Shown here: one piece after another, positions 22,597 through 30,922 of the stretch
Numbering within the stretch: position 1 is the stretch's first letter
How the letters are laid out: each line of letters starts with the position of its first letter
Origin: Palsa-459 sp035510855
GTDB taxonomy: Bacteria > Actinomycetota > Acidimicrobiia > Acidimicrobiales > RAAP-2
DNA length: 39,821 nucleotides
Reading direction: 5' to 3'
NCBI GenBank assembly: GCA_035510855.1
Contig: DATKGG010000055.1
Span: forward strand, 1-39,821
Notes under the pieces: generated by a model
Seen by the model: only the letters and a program-made list of their open reading frames with translations
Told to the model about the DNA's origin: nothing
Database searches by the model: none
Made by a program: the position numbers and the translations under genes

Positions 22597-24366
22597 GTGG
22601 CGACGATCCGCGTCGGGCTCGCCCAGCTGAATGTCACGGTCGGTGACGTGGACGCCAATGCCGCGGCGATCCTCACGGCCCTCCGCGAAGGCTGTGAGCT
22701 CGGCTGCGACCTCGTGGTCACCCCTGAGCTGGCCCTCGTGGGCTACCCCCCCGAGGATCTCTTGTTGAAGGACGGCTTCATCGAGGACGCGGCCGTCGCC
22801 CTCGGCACGCTCGCCACGGCGTCCCCGGCCTGCCTGGGCGTGGTGGGCACCGTGCTCGCCGGCGACTCGCGGCTGGTCGAGCTCGCCGAGCCGTCCGACG
22901 CGCGAGGCGAGGCGCTCGAGCGGGAGGGCACGGCGCACCGCGGCTCGGCGAACGCCGCGGCGCTCGTCGGCGCAGGCCGGCTCCACGGAGCGGTCGCCAA
23001 GCGCCAGCTCCCCAACTACGGAGTCTTCGACGAGCGTCGGTGGTTTGCCCCGGGGACGGGGCCGTCGGCCGTCTACGAAGTCGGCGGCGCGGCCGTCGGC
23101 ATCGCCATCTGCGAGGACGTCTGGATCGACGGCGGACCCGCCGCGGCCCTCGCCGCCGCGGGCGCGTCCCTGCTCGTCGTGCTCAACGCCTCGCCCTACT
23201 CGAGAGGGCGATTCGAGGATCGTCGAACGATGCTCGAGCATCGCAGCGCCGAGACCGGCTGCGCCGTGGCCTACGTCAACCTGGTCGGCGGCCAGGACGA
23301 GCTCGTGTTCGACGGGGCGAGCTTCGTCCTCGATGCGACCGGACGCCTGGTGGCCGCCGCACCGCAGTTCGAGCCCACCCTGCTCGTCTGCGATCTCGAG
23401 CTGCCCGACGCGACCGGCGCCGTGTCCCTGGCCGAGCTCTCCGAGCCCCGGACGCGCGCGCCGATCGCCCCGCCGGTGATCGCCCCGCGGCTCGACCCGA
23501 TCGCCGAGGTCTACGAGGCACTCGTCGTGGGCACCCGCGACTACCTGCACAAGAACGGGTTCGCCGAGGCGGTCATCGCGGTGTCGGGGGGCATCGACTC
23601 GGCGCTCGTGGCGGCGATCGCCGTCGACGCGCTCGGCCCCGAGTGCGTGCTCGGCGTGTCCATGCCCTCGAGGTACAGCTCGGAGCACTCGAAGACTGAC
23701 GCCTTCGAGCTCGCGCTGCGCCTCGGCATGCGGTGCGTGTCAGCCCCGATCGAGTCGGCGCACGCCGCGCTCTCCTCGGTGCTCGACGGCGTGCTGGGCG
23801 GGGTTCCCGCGGGCCTCACCGACGAGAACCTGCAGTCGCGGATCCGGGGCGTCGTGCTCATGGGGATCTCGAATGAGACGGGCGCGATCGTGCTCACGAC
23901 CGGGAACAAGTCCGAGCTCGCGACCGGCTACTCGACGCTCTACGGCGACACCGCGGGCGGCTTCGCCGTGATCAAAGACGTGGTCAAGACGCTCGTCTAC
24001 GAGCTCTGCCGGTATCGGAACGAGCGCGCGATCGCACGGAACGAGTCCCCGCCGATCCCAGAGTCGATCATCACCAAGCCGCCGTCGGCCGAGCTGCGCC
24101 CGAACCAGGTCGACGCCGACTCGCTGCCGGCCTACGAGCTGCTCGACCCGGTCCTGATCGCCTACGTCGAGGGGGACAAGACAGCCGCCGAGCTGATCGC
24201 AGACGGCAACGACCGCGCGCTCGTCGAGCGCGTCGCGGCCCTCGTCGACGCCGCGGAGTACAAGCGGCGCCAGATGCCGCCAGGCGTGCGCATCACGACG
24301 AAGTCGTTCGGCAAGGATCGGCGTCTGCCGATCACCAACCGCTATGGCGCGCCACGGCGTCCGTGA
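22597..24366 (+). CDS. nadE: Glutamine-dependent NAD+ synthetase
   Basis: The 589-residue protein joins an N-terminal nitrilase-type glutaminase domain to a C-terminal NAD synthetase domain. The glutaminase triad is visible as Glu44 (TPELALVGYP), Lys135 (AVAKRQLPNYGVFDE) and Cys172 (IAICEDVWID). The synthetase domain has the PP-loop SGGIDSALVAAIAV and the downstream TTGNKSELATGYSTLYGD and KPPSAELRPNQ. It converts nicotinate adenine dinucleotide, ATP and glutamine to NAD+, with ammonia channelled between domains. It uses glutamine, the product of the divergent glutamine synthetase genes. Its TGA overlaps the GTG of the next gene. Confidence 0.96.
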   Translation: MATIRVGLAQLNVTVGDVDANAAAILTALREGCELGCDLVVTPELALVGYPPEDLLLKDGFIEDAAVALGTLATASPACLGVVGTVLAGDSRLVELAEPSDARGEALEREGTAHRGSANAAALVGAGRLHGAVAKRQLPNYGVFDERRWFAPGTGPSAVYEVGGAAVGIAICEDVWIDGGPAAALAAAGASLLVVLNASPYSRGRFEDRRTMLEHRSAETGCAVAYVNLVGGQDELVFDGASFVLDATGRLVAAAPQFEPTLLVCDLELPDATGAVSLAELSEPRTRAPIAPPVIAPRLDPIAEVYEALVVGTRDYLHKNGFAEAVIAVSGGIDSALVAAIAVDALGPECVLGVSMPSRYSSEHSKTDAFELALRLGMRCVSAPIESAHAALSSVLDGVLGGVPAGLTDENLQSRIRGVVLMGISNETGAIVLTTGNKSELATGYSTLYGDTAGGFAVIKDVVKTLVYELCRYRNERAIARNESPPIPESIITKPPSAELRPNQVDADSLPAYELLDPVLIAYVEGDKTAAELIADGNDRALVERVAALVDAAEYKRRQMPPGVRITTKSFGKDRRLPITNRYGAPRRP

Positions 24367-24956
24367 ACACGACCGCGACTGCGGCGGACCGATTCGTCGC
24401 GCTGAGCTGCCGAGTGAGCCGTCGACTCTTCGAAGTGTGCGGTCAGGGTGCGTCACGAGCCGCACCCGAGCTCGCCGCCGCCCTCGCGCCGCTCGCGGGG
24501 ATGTTCGCGTGGCACGCCGAGCTGCTCTATGACGTGCTGCCCGTCCGGGCCGGCATCGACCGCGACACGCTCGTCGACGAGGGCGCCGACGGTGCCGACG
24601 AGGCGATGGACCTCCTCGACGAGTTGGTCGCGAGCAAGGACTCGGCTGCGCTCCGGTCGTCGCTCACACTCGTCGTCGACTGGCTCGAGGTCCACGTCGC
24701 GCGGGAACGACACTCGGTCGAACCGTTGTTGGAGGGACCGCGCGCCCGCGCGTTCACGCTGATCGCCCGCGACCTCGACGACGTGAGCACGACACTCGAC
24801 TCGATTGCGACCCGTCTCACGCACGACGCCGCGCCGAGCGCGGGCTCCTTGGAGGCCGTCGTGCGAGTCGGGGCAGCACTCGGTGCGTCGTCGGCGAGCG
24901 GTGCCGAGGCGCCGCGGACGAGCCGGCTGGAGGGGTTGACGGCACCAGTAGAGTGA
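24363..24956 (+). CDS. Unknown helical protein between nadE and a sigma factor
   Basis: I do not recognise this 197-residue protein. It starts with GTG overlapping the nadE stop (GTGA), so it is probably translated from the same mRNA. The sequence looks all-helical, with many Ala, Leu, Asp and Glu. Two stretches with His and Glu (MFAWHAELLYDVLP; WLEVHVARERHSVEPLLEGP) have a loose likeness to ferritin-like or hemerythrin-like four-helix proteins, but no complete metal motif is seen. The C-terminal ~35 residues are low-complexity. Being kept between nadE and the sigma gene it is likely real; its function is unknown. Confidence 0.6.
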   Translation: MNTTATAADRFVALSCRVSRRLFEVCGQGASRAAPELAAALAPLAGMFAWHAELLYDVLPVRAGIDRDTLVDEGADGADEAMDLLDELVASKDSAALRSSLTLVVDWLEVHVARERHSVEPLLEGPRARAFTLIARDLDDVSTTLDSIATRLTHDAAPSAGSLEAVVRVGAALGASSASGAEAPRTSRLEGLTAPVE

Positions 24957-25020
24957 CTTCCCACCCCGAATGGGGAGGGACGGGGGGAGGCGGCAGAGCC
25001 GCCCGGACGTTCTCAAGGAG
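24949..25020 (+). promoter_or_regulatory. Structured leader of the sigma-70 factor gene
   Basis: A TAGAGT -10-like box (24949-24954) at the end of the preceding gene is followed by two hairpins. The first pairs CCC-A-CCCC with GGGG-A-GGG around GAAT (24960-24979). The second pairs GGCGGC with GCCGCC around AGA (24989-25003). A Shine-Dalgarno AAGGAG ends at 25020, ten bases before the GTG at 25031. The hairpins could attenuate, terminate or modulate translation. Confidence 0.4.
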
Positions 25021-25030
25021 ATCGAACTTC

Positions 25031-25966
25031 GTGGCGAAAGACCGCATCGAGCGGGACGATGAGGACCTCGTCCGGCTTTACCTGACCGACATCGGCCAGT
25101 ACACCCTGCTCACCAAGGACGACGAGGTCCGGCTCGCCCAGGCGATCGAAGAGGGCCGCAGCGCGGCCCAGGAAGTCGAAACGGGCACGAAGCTCACGAC
25201 GTCGCGCCGCCAGCAGCTCCGTCGAGTCGCGAAGAAGGGCGACGACGCGCAGCGCGAGTTCGTCCAGTCGAACCTCCGCCTCGTCGTGTCGATCGCGAAG
25301 AAGTACCAGGCCTCGGGCCTCCCATTGCTCGACCTGATCCAGGAGGGCAACCTCGGGCTCATGCACGCCGTCGAGAAGTTCGACTGGCGAAAGGGCTTCA
25401 AGTTCTCTACCTACGCCACGTGGTGGATCCGCCAGGCGATCACGCGAGGCATCGCGAACACCGGACGCACGATCCGGCTTCCTGTGCACGCCGGTGACAC
25501 GCTCGCACGCGTCCAAAAGGCCCAGTCGCGACTCGAGCTCAAGTTCGGCCGCCCGCCAACGATCCGCGAGCTGTGCGTCGAGTGCGAGATGCCCGAGGAC
25601 AAGCTCATCGAGGCGCTCCGGTTCCGCGCCGAGCCGCTCAGCCTCTCTGAGCCGCTGCGCGAGGACGGCGACGCCGAGCTCGGCGACGTCGTCGAGGACC
25701 GCTCCGCGGAGTCGCCCTTCGAGGCCGCCGCGATCGCGGTGCTGCCCGAGGAGATCCGTCGACTGCTGTCGCCGCTCGACGAGCGCGAGCGCGAAATCCT
25801 CCGACTGCGCTTCGGGCTCGATCGCGGCGAGCCGCGGACGCTCGAAGAGGTCGGCGAGCACTTCAACCTGACCCGCGAGCGGATCCGCCAGATCGAGGCG
25901 AGGGCGATGAGCAAGCTTCGCCACCCGTCCTCGGACACTGGCGCGAGGGACCTGCTGACCGTGTAG
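25031..25966 (+). CDS. Group 2 sigma-70 factor (SigB/HrdB-like)
   Basis: The 311-residue protein has region 1.2 (DDEDLVRLYLTDIGQYTLLT), region 2 (FVQSNLRLVVSIAKKYQASG; IQEGNLGLMHAVEKFDWRKG; FSTYATWWIRQAITRGIAN), region 3 and region 4 (LEEVGEHFNLTRERIRQIEA). It lacks the long acidic region 1.1 of primary sigma factors such as actinobacterial SigA, so a group 2 alternative is likelier, though a short primary factor cannot be excluded from this window. The GTG at 25031 is set by AAGGAG upstream; longer readings from 24953 pass through the leader hairpins. It follows nadE and the unknown gene on the same strand. Confidence 0.9.
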   Translation: MAKDRIERDDEDLVRLYLTDIGQYTLLTKDDEVRLAQAIEEGRSAAQEVETGTKLTTSRRQQLRRVAKKGDDAQREFVQSNLRLVVSIAKKYQASGLPLLDLIQEGNLGLMHAVEKFDWRKGFKFSTYATWWIRQAITRGIANTGRTIRLPVHAGDTLARVQKAQSRLELKFGRPPTIRELCVECEMPEDKLIEALRFRAEPLSLSEPLREDGDAELGDVVEDRSAESPFEAAAIAVLPEEIRRLLSPLDEREREILRLRFGLDRGEPRTLEEVGEHFNLTRERIRQIEARAMSKLRHPSSDTGARDLLTV

Positions 25967-25979
25967 CCGGCGCGCCGCC

Positions 25980-26141
25980 ATGCGCGGTGCGAGGTTCGCG
26001 GAAAGCGATCAAGACTTCGCGTCGGAGCGCCTGGACTGTCGAACGTACGGGTCGTACCGGCGGACGCTCGTCAATGCGGCGATCGAGGCCGCATCGGGCG
26101 AGGGGCTCGCCGACGACCCGCTGGATTGGTTCGCGGCCTGA
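25980..26141 (+). CDS. Possible 53-residue small protein
   Basis: From the ATG at 25980 the frame reads MRGARFAESDQDFASERLD and ends with ASGEGLADDPLDWFAA before TGA. Third codon positions are strongly G/C and the composition is that of a normal soluble acidic protein, unlike random shadow frames in this window. There is no clear Shine-Dalgarno sequence, but it begins 13 bases after the sigma gene stop and could be translated by coupling. I do not recognise a family; it might also be the remnant of a longer gene. Confidence 0.4.
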   Translation: MRGARFAESDQDFASERLDCRTYGSYRRTLVNAAIEAASGEGLADDPLDWFAA

Positions 26142-26153
26142 TCGCCTCGTCGG

Positions 26154-26927
26154 CTACGCGGCGGCCTTGCGCGTGCGTCCGAGCCCGGCGAGCAGCAGTC
26201 CGACCAAGACGAGCGCGCCCGTGACCGCGGGCAGGCGCACCGAGGCTCGGTCGCGCAGCCGCACGGGGTTGGAGAACTGCAGGATCTCCCACCCACGCTC
26301 CCTCGCCTCTTTTGCGAGCGCCCGGTCGGGGTTGACGGCGAACGGATGTCCGACCGCCTCGAGCATCGGAAGGTCGGTGACCGAGTCCGAGTACGCGCTC
26401 GACTCGTCGAGGTCAAGGTGGTGCGACTCGGCAAGCGCTCGTATCGCGGTCGCCTTGCCCTCGCCCTGGGCATAGAACTCGATCTTTCCCGTGTACCTGC
26501 CGAGCTCGTCGATCTCGGCCTTGGACGCGATCGCGCCGTCGACGCCCAGCATCGCCGCCAGGGGCTCGACGATCTCGGAGGGCGCGCTCGACACCAGCCA
26601 GATTCGGTCGCCGGCCGCGCGGTGCAGCGAGATGAGCGCCTGGGCCTCCGCGTAGATCAGCGGCTCGATCACGTCGGTCAAGGTCTCCTCGACGATCGCG
26701 CGCACCTCGTCGCGGTCCCAGCCCGCGGAGACCTCGAGCATCGACTCGCGGATCTTCGACATCTTTTCCTCATCGGCGCCGAACCACAAAAACAACAATT
26801 GCCCAAGCACTGCGCGCGCGACGGTGCGGCGATTGACGAGTCCCCGTCTGCGCAGCGGTCCGCCGAAGGCCACGACAGAGGCGCGAGCGATGACCGTCTT
26901 GTCAAGGTCGAAGAATGCTGCGCGCAC
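26154..26927 (-). CDS. HAD-superfamily IB phosphatase with a C-terminal membrane segment
   Basis: The 257-residue protein starts with the HAD motif I (AFFDLDKTVI, nucleophile Asp7 and acid Asp9), has motif II in IWLVSSAPSEI and motif III/IV in YSDSVTDLPMLEAVG. The helical cap and these motifs are those of the HAD-IB family (SerB-like and lysophosphatidate phosphatase-like). The last residues form a hydrophobic span (VTGALVLVGLLLAGLG) with a basic end, which suggests membrane anchoring and perhaps a lipid phosphate substrate; this is inference. The GTG start has a TACGCT box six bases upstream. Confidence 0.85.
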   Translation of the reverse strand: MRAAFFDLDKTVIARASVVAFGGPLRRRGLVNRRTVARAVLGQLLFLWFGADEEKMSKIRESMLEVSAGWDRDEVRAIVEETLTDVIEPLIYAEAQALISLHRAAGDRIWLVSSAPSEIVEPLAAMLGVDGAIASKAEIDELGRYTGKIEFYAQGEGKATAIRALAESHHLDLDESSAYSDSVTDLPMLEAVGHPFAVNPDRALAKEARERGWEILQFSNPVRLRDRASVRLPAVTGALVLVGLLLAGLGRTRKAAA

Positions 26928-26933
26928 GCTTCC

Positions 26934-26939
26934 AGCGTA
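26934..26939 (-). promoter_or_regulatory. -10 box (TACGCT) of a probable leaderless promoter
   Basis: TACGCT on the minus strand ends six bases before the GTG at 26927. The rest of the spacer to 27030 shows nothing more. Confidence 0.5.
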
Positions 26940-27030
26940 CGGCTAGTGCGAGTCGTGTCGTCAACAGATTTGTGACCGAATTGCAATCGGTTCGCCAAGT
27001 GTGTGACCGGCGGACTCGCACGCGGCCTCA

Positions 27031-27702
27031 TCACTCTCCGATGAAGACCTGCTCGATCTCGCTTTCCGCGCCGTGCGTCGCGAGGACGACGACGTGGTCC
27101 CCTTCCGACAGGCGTGTGTCATCTCTCGGGATGAGCACCTTTTCGTCCCGGACCACCGCGACGATCTGGGCGTCGGCAGGCAGCTCGAGGTCCCCGACGG
27201 TGCGGTCGCCTTGGATCGCGGGCGCGTCGGCATCGAGGGTGACCTCGACGAGTGCGGCGCCGGAGCGGTCGAGCTGCATGAGCCGGACGACCGAGCCGAT
27301 CGCGACGGCCTCTTCTACGAGCGCGGTCAGCAGTTGCGGCGTCGACACGCTGACGTCGACGCCCCAGGTCTCGTTGAACATCCACGCGTTCTTCGCGTTG
27401 TTGACGCGGGAGATGACGCGAGGCACGGCGAACTCCTGCTTCGAGAGCCAGCTAATCACGAGGTTGTCTTCGTCATCGCCCGTCGCCGCGACGACGACCT
27501 CCACGTCGCGGAGCCCGGCTCGCTGGAGGGACGACACCTCGCAGGCGTCGCACGTGAGCACGTCGACGCCATGCAGGTCGGCGCGAATCACCTCGGCGCG
27601 AGCCGGGTCGGCCTCGAGGACCTGCACGGCGTGCCCGTTGTCGCGGAGGTCCGAGGCCATTGCGATGCCGACGCTGCCACCCCCGGCGATGACGACGCGC
27701 AT
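27031..27702 (-). CDS. TrkA-like RCK protein, second of a pair
   Basis: The 223-residue protein has an N-terminal Rossmann RCK_N domain (VVIAGGGSVGIAMASDL, GxGxxG-type NAD(H) site, acidic residue in VLEADPARAE) and a C-terminal RCK_C domain (LELPADAQIVAVVRDEKVLI). Such proteins are cytoplasmic regulatory subunits of potassium uptake systems and sense nucleotides. The ATG at 27702 overlaps the stop of the other TrkA-like gene (TGATG). In M. tuberculosis the paired genes ceoB and ceoC (Rv2691-Rv2692) are neighbours of the APC permease Rv2690c; here the permease is the divergent gene. Confidence 0.9.
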   Translation of the reverse strand: MRVVIAGGGSVGIAMASDLRDNGHAVQVLEADPARAEVIRADLHGVDVLTCDACEVSSLQRAGLRDVEVVVAATGDDEDNLVISWLSKQEFAVPRVISRVNNAKNAWMFNETWGVDVSVSTPQLLTALVEEAVAIGSVVRLMQLDRSGAALVEVTLDADAPAIQGDRTVGDLELPADAQIVAVVRDEKVLIPRDDTRLSEGDHVVVLATHGAESEIEQVFIGE

Positions 27703-28355
27703 CAGCCGACCTTGCCGAGGCGCTCGTCGAGCTCGGCGACCGCGTCGCGGAGGACGATGATCTGCAGCACGTCGTCTTCTTGGCCGATGAGCGTCGCGAC
27801 GTCGAGCCGAGGCTGGTTGCTCCGCATGACCGAGACGACGTTGAACCTGCCGGGCGAGTCGAGCTCCTCGAGGCGCGTGCCAGCCCAGGCGTCGGGGAGG
27901 ATTCGCTCCACGAACAGCAGCGATCCGGTGGCGTCGCGCCACTCGACCGAGTCGTCATGGGGCAGCAGCCAGCGGAGCACCTGGGTCGTCGTCCACGAGA
28001 CTGTCGGGACCGTGGGGATCCCGAGCCGCTGGTAGATGACGGCTCGCCGGGGGTCGTAGATGCGCGCGACGACGTTCGCGATCCCGTAGTTCTCCCTCGC
28101 GATGCGGGCGCACAGGATGTTGGAGTTGTCACCGTTCGTGACGGACGCGAGCGCGCTGGCGTCCTTGGCGCCCGCGGCGTCGAGTGCCTCGCGGTCAAAG
28201 CCGGAGCCGATGACCTTGGTCCCTTTGAAGTCGGGCGGCAACCGGTCGAAGGCACGCTTCGACCGGTCAATGATCGCGACCGTGTGACCCAGGGACTCGA
28301 GCTGTACCGCGACGCCGGAGCCGACCCGACCGCAACCGACGACCACGACGTGCAC
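27702..28355 (-). CDS. TrkA-like RCK protein, first of a pair
   Basis: The 217-residue protein begins VHVVVVGCGRVGSGVAVQLE with a GCGRVG dinucleotide motif and has the acidic strand end AIIDRSKRAF; the RCK_C-type part follows from about residue 135. The GTG at 28355 starts directly at the Rossmann fold; the track-length reading to 28466 is not supported. It is coupled to the second RCK gene through TGATG, so the two products probably form a hetero-oligomer. It is divergent from the APC permease by 77 bases, and the permease is the likely membrane partner. Confidence 0.88.
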   Translation of the reverse strand: MHVVVVGCGRVGSGVAVQLESLGHTVAIIDRSKRAFDRLPPDFKGTKVIGSGFDREALDAAGAKDASALASVTNGDNSNILCARIARENYGIANVVARIYDPRRAVIYQRLGIPTVPTVSWTTTQVLRWLLPHDDSVEWRDATGSLLFVERILPDAWAGTRLEELDSPGRFNVVSVMRSNQPRLDVATLIGQEDDVLQIIVLRDAVAELDERLGKVG

Positions 28356-28420
28356 CGCGAGATGTGACCACGATTCACGGTCGCTTGTAAAGCGGGCCGA
28401 ACGGGTGCACGGCGCAGACC

Positions 28421-28426
28421 TAGGCT
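28421..28426 (+). promoter_or_regulatory. -10 box (TAGGCT) of a probable leaderless promoter for the permease
   Basis: TAGGCT ends six bases before the GTG at 28433; the spacing and sequence match the nadE box exactly. Confidence 0.5.
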
Positions 28427-28432
28427 GACCTC

Positions 28433-30793
28433 GTGGGTGACGTGATCGACGCGGAGCCTGCCGCAACCCGACTCACGCCCACGGCGTCGCTGGCCCGCAA
28501 CCTGTCAATCGAGTATCCCGAGTCGCGCGGCTACCGGCTCAAGCGATTCCTGCTCGGCAAGCCCCTCACCTCCGAGCAGCTGTCGAGCGAGCGGCTCTCC
28601 CGACCGATCGCTCTCGGCGTGCTCGCCCCTGACTGCATCTCGTCCTCGGCGTACGGGACCGAGCAGATGCTGACCCAGATGACCCCGGCCATCGGGCTCG
28701 CGGCGTTCAGCCTGCTCGTCCCCATCACTTTCGTCATCCTTGGCGTGCTACTGGTTGTCACGCTCAGCTACCTCGACGTCATCGGGTTCTACACCTCGGC
28801 GGGCGGCTCGTACGTCGTCGCCCGCGACAACTTCGGACCGAAGGTCGCCCAGATCGCCGCGGTGGCGCTCCTCATTGACTACTCAGTGACCGTCGCCGTG
28901 CAGAGCGCAGCAGGCACTGACGCGCTCGCGAGCGCGTTCCCCGGGCTCAACGGATGGGTCCTCCCGATCACCCTCGGCATCGTGCTCCTCTTGATCTTCG
29001 GGAACCTTCGGGGGATCCGCGAGGCAGGGAGGATATTCGCCCTCCCGACCTATCTCTACGTGCTCCTCCTTGGCTCCACGATGCTGGTGGGCTACGTGAA
29101 GTTCTTCAGCGGCGGGCTGCATGTGATCCCGACGCCCCATGCGAGCCAGCTGTACGACGGCACGTTCGGCACCCGGGGCGTCGGCGTGATCTACGGACTC
29201 GCGTTCATCTCGCTGCTCCGTGCCTACGCGAACGGGGGCTCGTCGCTCACCGGTCTCGAGGCGATCTCCAACGGCGTCGCGTCGTTCCGTCGCCCGCAGG
29301 GTCGAAATGCCCGCGTCACGCTCGTCATCATGAGCTCGATCCTCGGCTTCCTTGTGCTGTCGACGACGCTGATGGCGAAGTGGATGCACGCGCTCCCGCG
29401 AAGTGGCGGCATCCCGACGGTCGTCTCCCAGGAGGTCAACGGGATCTTCGGTGCCACGGGATTCGGCCACGTCCTGTTCTTCTGCGTCCAGTTCGCGACC
29501 GTGGCGATCCTGTGGACCGGCGGCAACACGAGCTTCAACGGCTTCCCATTCCTCGCCAACTACGTGGCGACCGACGGGTACCTGCCTCGGCAGCTCACGA
29601 AGCGCGGGCATCGCCTTGCCTTCTCCAACGGGATCATCGTCCTCGGCGTCGTCGCTCTGGTGCTCATCTTGATCTTCAAGGCGAACGTCACCGGTCTTGT
29701 CTCGCTCTACGCGATCGGGGTGTTCACCGGGTTCACGATGGCGGGCCTCGGCATGGTGGCGCACCACCGGCGCGGGGACGGGCCGCATCGGACACGCGGC
29801 ATCATCGTCAACACCATCTCGGCGGTGACGACGTTCGCCGTGGTCTTGATCTTCGCAATCGCGAAGTTCACCGAGGGAGCGTGGATCGTCGTCGTCCTCG
29901 GCCCCATCATGTACTTCAGCCTCATCCGCTTGCATCGCCAGTACGCGACGGAGGAGAAGGCACTGCGTGCAGGTACCGAGGCCGTCTCGAGCGCGACGCC
30001 GCTCCGTCGCAACGTCGTCTACGTGCTCGTCGACAGCTACGACCTCGCCGCGGCGCGTGCCCTGCAGTACGCGCGCTCGCTCAACCCCACCGAGCTGCGC
30101 GCGATCCACTTCGACATCGACCCGCTCGTCACCCGCGAGCTCGAGGCGGTCTGGGCCGACGTCGGCCCGAGAAACCTCGCCCTCGAGGTGATCGAGTGCC
30201 CTGACCGCCGGATCGAGCGCGCGACGCTCGAGCTCGCGGCAGAGGCCGCCCGGCCCGAGGACACCGAGTGCAGCATCGTGCTGCCACGGCGCAACTTCCC
30301 GACCCGCCTCGAGCGAGTGCTGCATGACCGGACTGCCGACTCGATCGCCGAGGCCGTGACGCTCGTCCCCCGGGTCACGGCGACCGTGATCCCGTTCCGC
30401 CTCGACCTCGCCAAGCGCCGGCGCGTCCGCGCGGCGAGCGAGGCGGCGCGGCCGCCGGCACGCAACGACGCGCCGGTGCTCAGGGCCGACGTGATTCTGA
30501 AGCAGCGCTCCGAGGGCACGACGCCGGTGTGCGACGCGATCTGGCGAAATCGATGCAAGTTCTCTGGGCGGATCCGCTCGCTCAGCGTCCGCAAGGTGGA
30601 CGGCGCCCCCGTGCTCGAGTGCACGCTGTCGGACGGGACGGGCACGATGCTCCTCGTGTTCCAGGGCCGGAGCCACATCCCGGGCATCGAGCGGGGTGCG
30701 CGGGTGGTCGTCGAGGGCACGGTCGGCTCCTGGCAGCGCAAGCTCGCGATCATCAACCCCGACTACGAGCTCGTCGCGCCGCCTGAGTCCTGA
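28433..30793 (+). CDS. APC-family permease with UspA-like and fused OB-fold domains
   Basis: The 786-residue protein has three parts. About residues 60-500 form a twelve-helix APC-type transporter (ISSSAYGTEQMLTQMTP; YLDVIGFYTSAGGSYVVARD; YANGGSSLTGLEAISNGVAS) of the group found with TrkA pairs, probably moving potassium or amino acids. About 520-655 resembles a cytoplasmic UspA-like domain (NVVYVLVDSYDLAAARALQY). The last ~75 residues (GRIRSLSVRKVDGAPVLECT; DGTGTMLLVFQGRSHIPGIE; INPDYELV) are an OB-fold similar to mycobacterial Rv2694c, which is a separate gene near the trkA/permease locus there. The fusion is unusual. The GTG start is supported by the TAGGCT box. Confidence 0.88.
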   Translation: MGDVIDAEPAATRLTPTASLARNLSIEYPESRGYRLKRFLLGKPLTSEQLSSERLSRPIALGVLAPDCISSSAYGTEQMLTQMTPAIGLAAFSLLVPITFVILGVLLVVTLSYLDVIGFYTSAGGSYVVARDNFGPKVAQIAAVALLIDYSVTVAVQSAAGTDALASAFPGLNGWVLPITLGIVLLLIFGNLRGIREAGRIFALPTYLYVLLLGSTMLVGYVKFFSGGLHVIPTPHASQLYDGTFGTRGVGVIYGLAFISLLRAYANGGSSLTGLEAISNGVASFRRPQGRNARVTLVIMSSILGFLVLSTTLMAKWMHALPRSGGIPTVVSQEVNGIFGATGFGHVLFFCVQFATVAILWTGGNTSFNGFPFLANYVATDGYLPRQLTKRGHRLAFSNGIIVLGVVALVLILIFKANVTGLVSLYAIGVFTGFTMAGLGMVAHHRRGDGPHRTRGIIVNTISAVTTFAVVLIFAIAKFTEGAWIVVVLGPIMYFSLIRLHRQYATEEKALRAGTEAVSSATPLRRNVVYVLVDSYDLAAARALQYARSLNPTELRAIHFDIDPLVTRELEAVWADVGPRNLALEVIECPDRRIERATLELAAEAARPEDTECSIVLPRRNFPTRLERVLHDRTADSIAEAVTLVPRVTATVIPFRLDLAKRRRVRAASEAARPPARNDAPVLRADVILKQRSEGTTPVCDAIWRNRCKFSGRIRSLSVRKVDGAPVLECTLSDGTGTMLLVFQGRSHIPGIERGARVVVEGTVGSWQRKLAIINPDYELVAPPES

Positions 30794-30797
30794 GTTC

Positions 30798-30827
30798 TTG
30801 CCCTAATCGACAGGTGACCGCTAGCCT
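30798..30827 (+). promoter_or_regulatory. Promoter of the H+-pyrophosphatase gene (-35 TTGCCC, -10 TAGCCT)
   Basis: TTGCCC (30798-30803) and TAGCCT (30822-30827) are 18 bases apart. Transcription would start near 30834, leaving a leader of about 90 bases before the ATG at 30923. I see no known riboswitch in the leader. Confidence 0.45.
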
Positions 30828-30922
30828 CTCGTCGCCCTAAACGAGGCAAGCAGGTTCTCGACACAGGGGTACCCACGACGCCGTGCGTGTTGCGGCACCG
30901 ACGCAGAGAGGCACCCACCGAG

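Noticed and set aside
25987..26475. A 162-codon plus-strand frame over the HAD phosphatase gene
   Set aside because: The translation is Arg/Ser-rich shadow sequence opposite the certain HAD gene; the overlapping 53-codon frame at 25980 has far better coding character.
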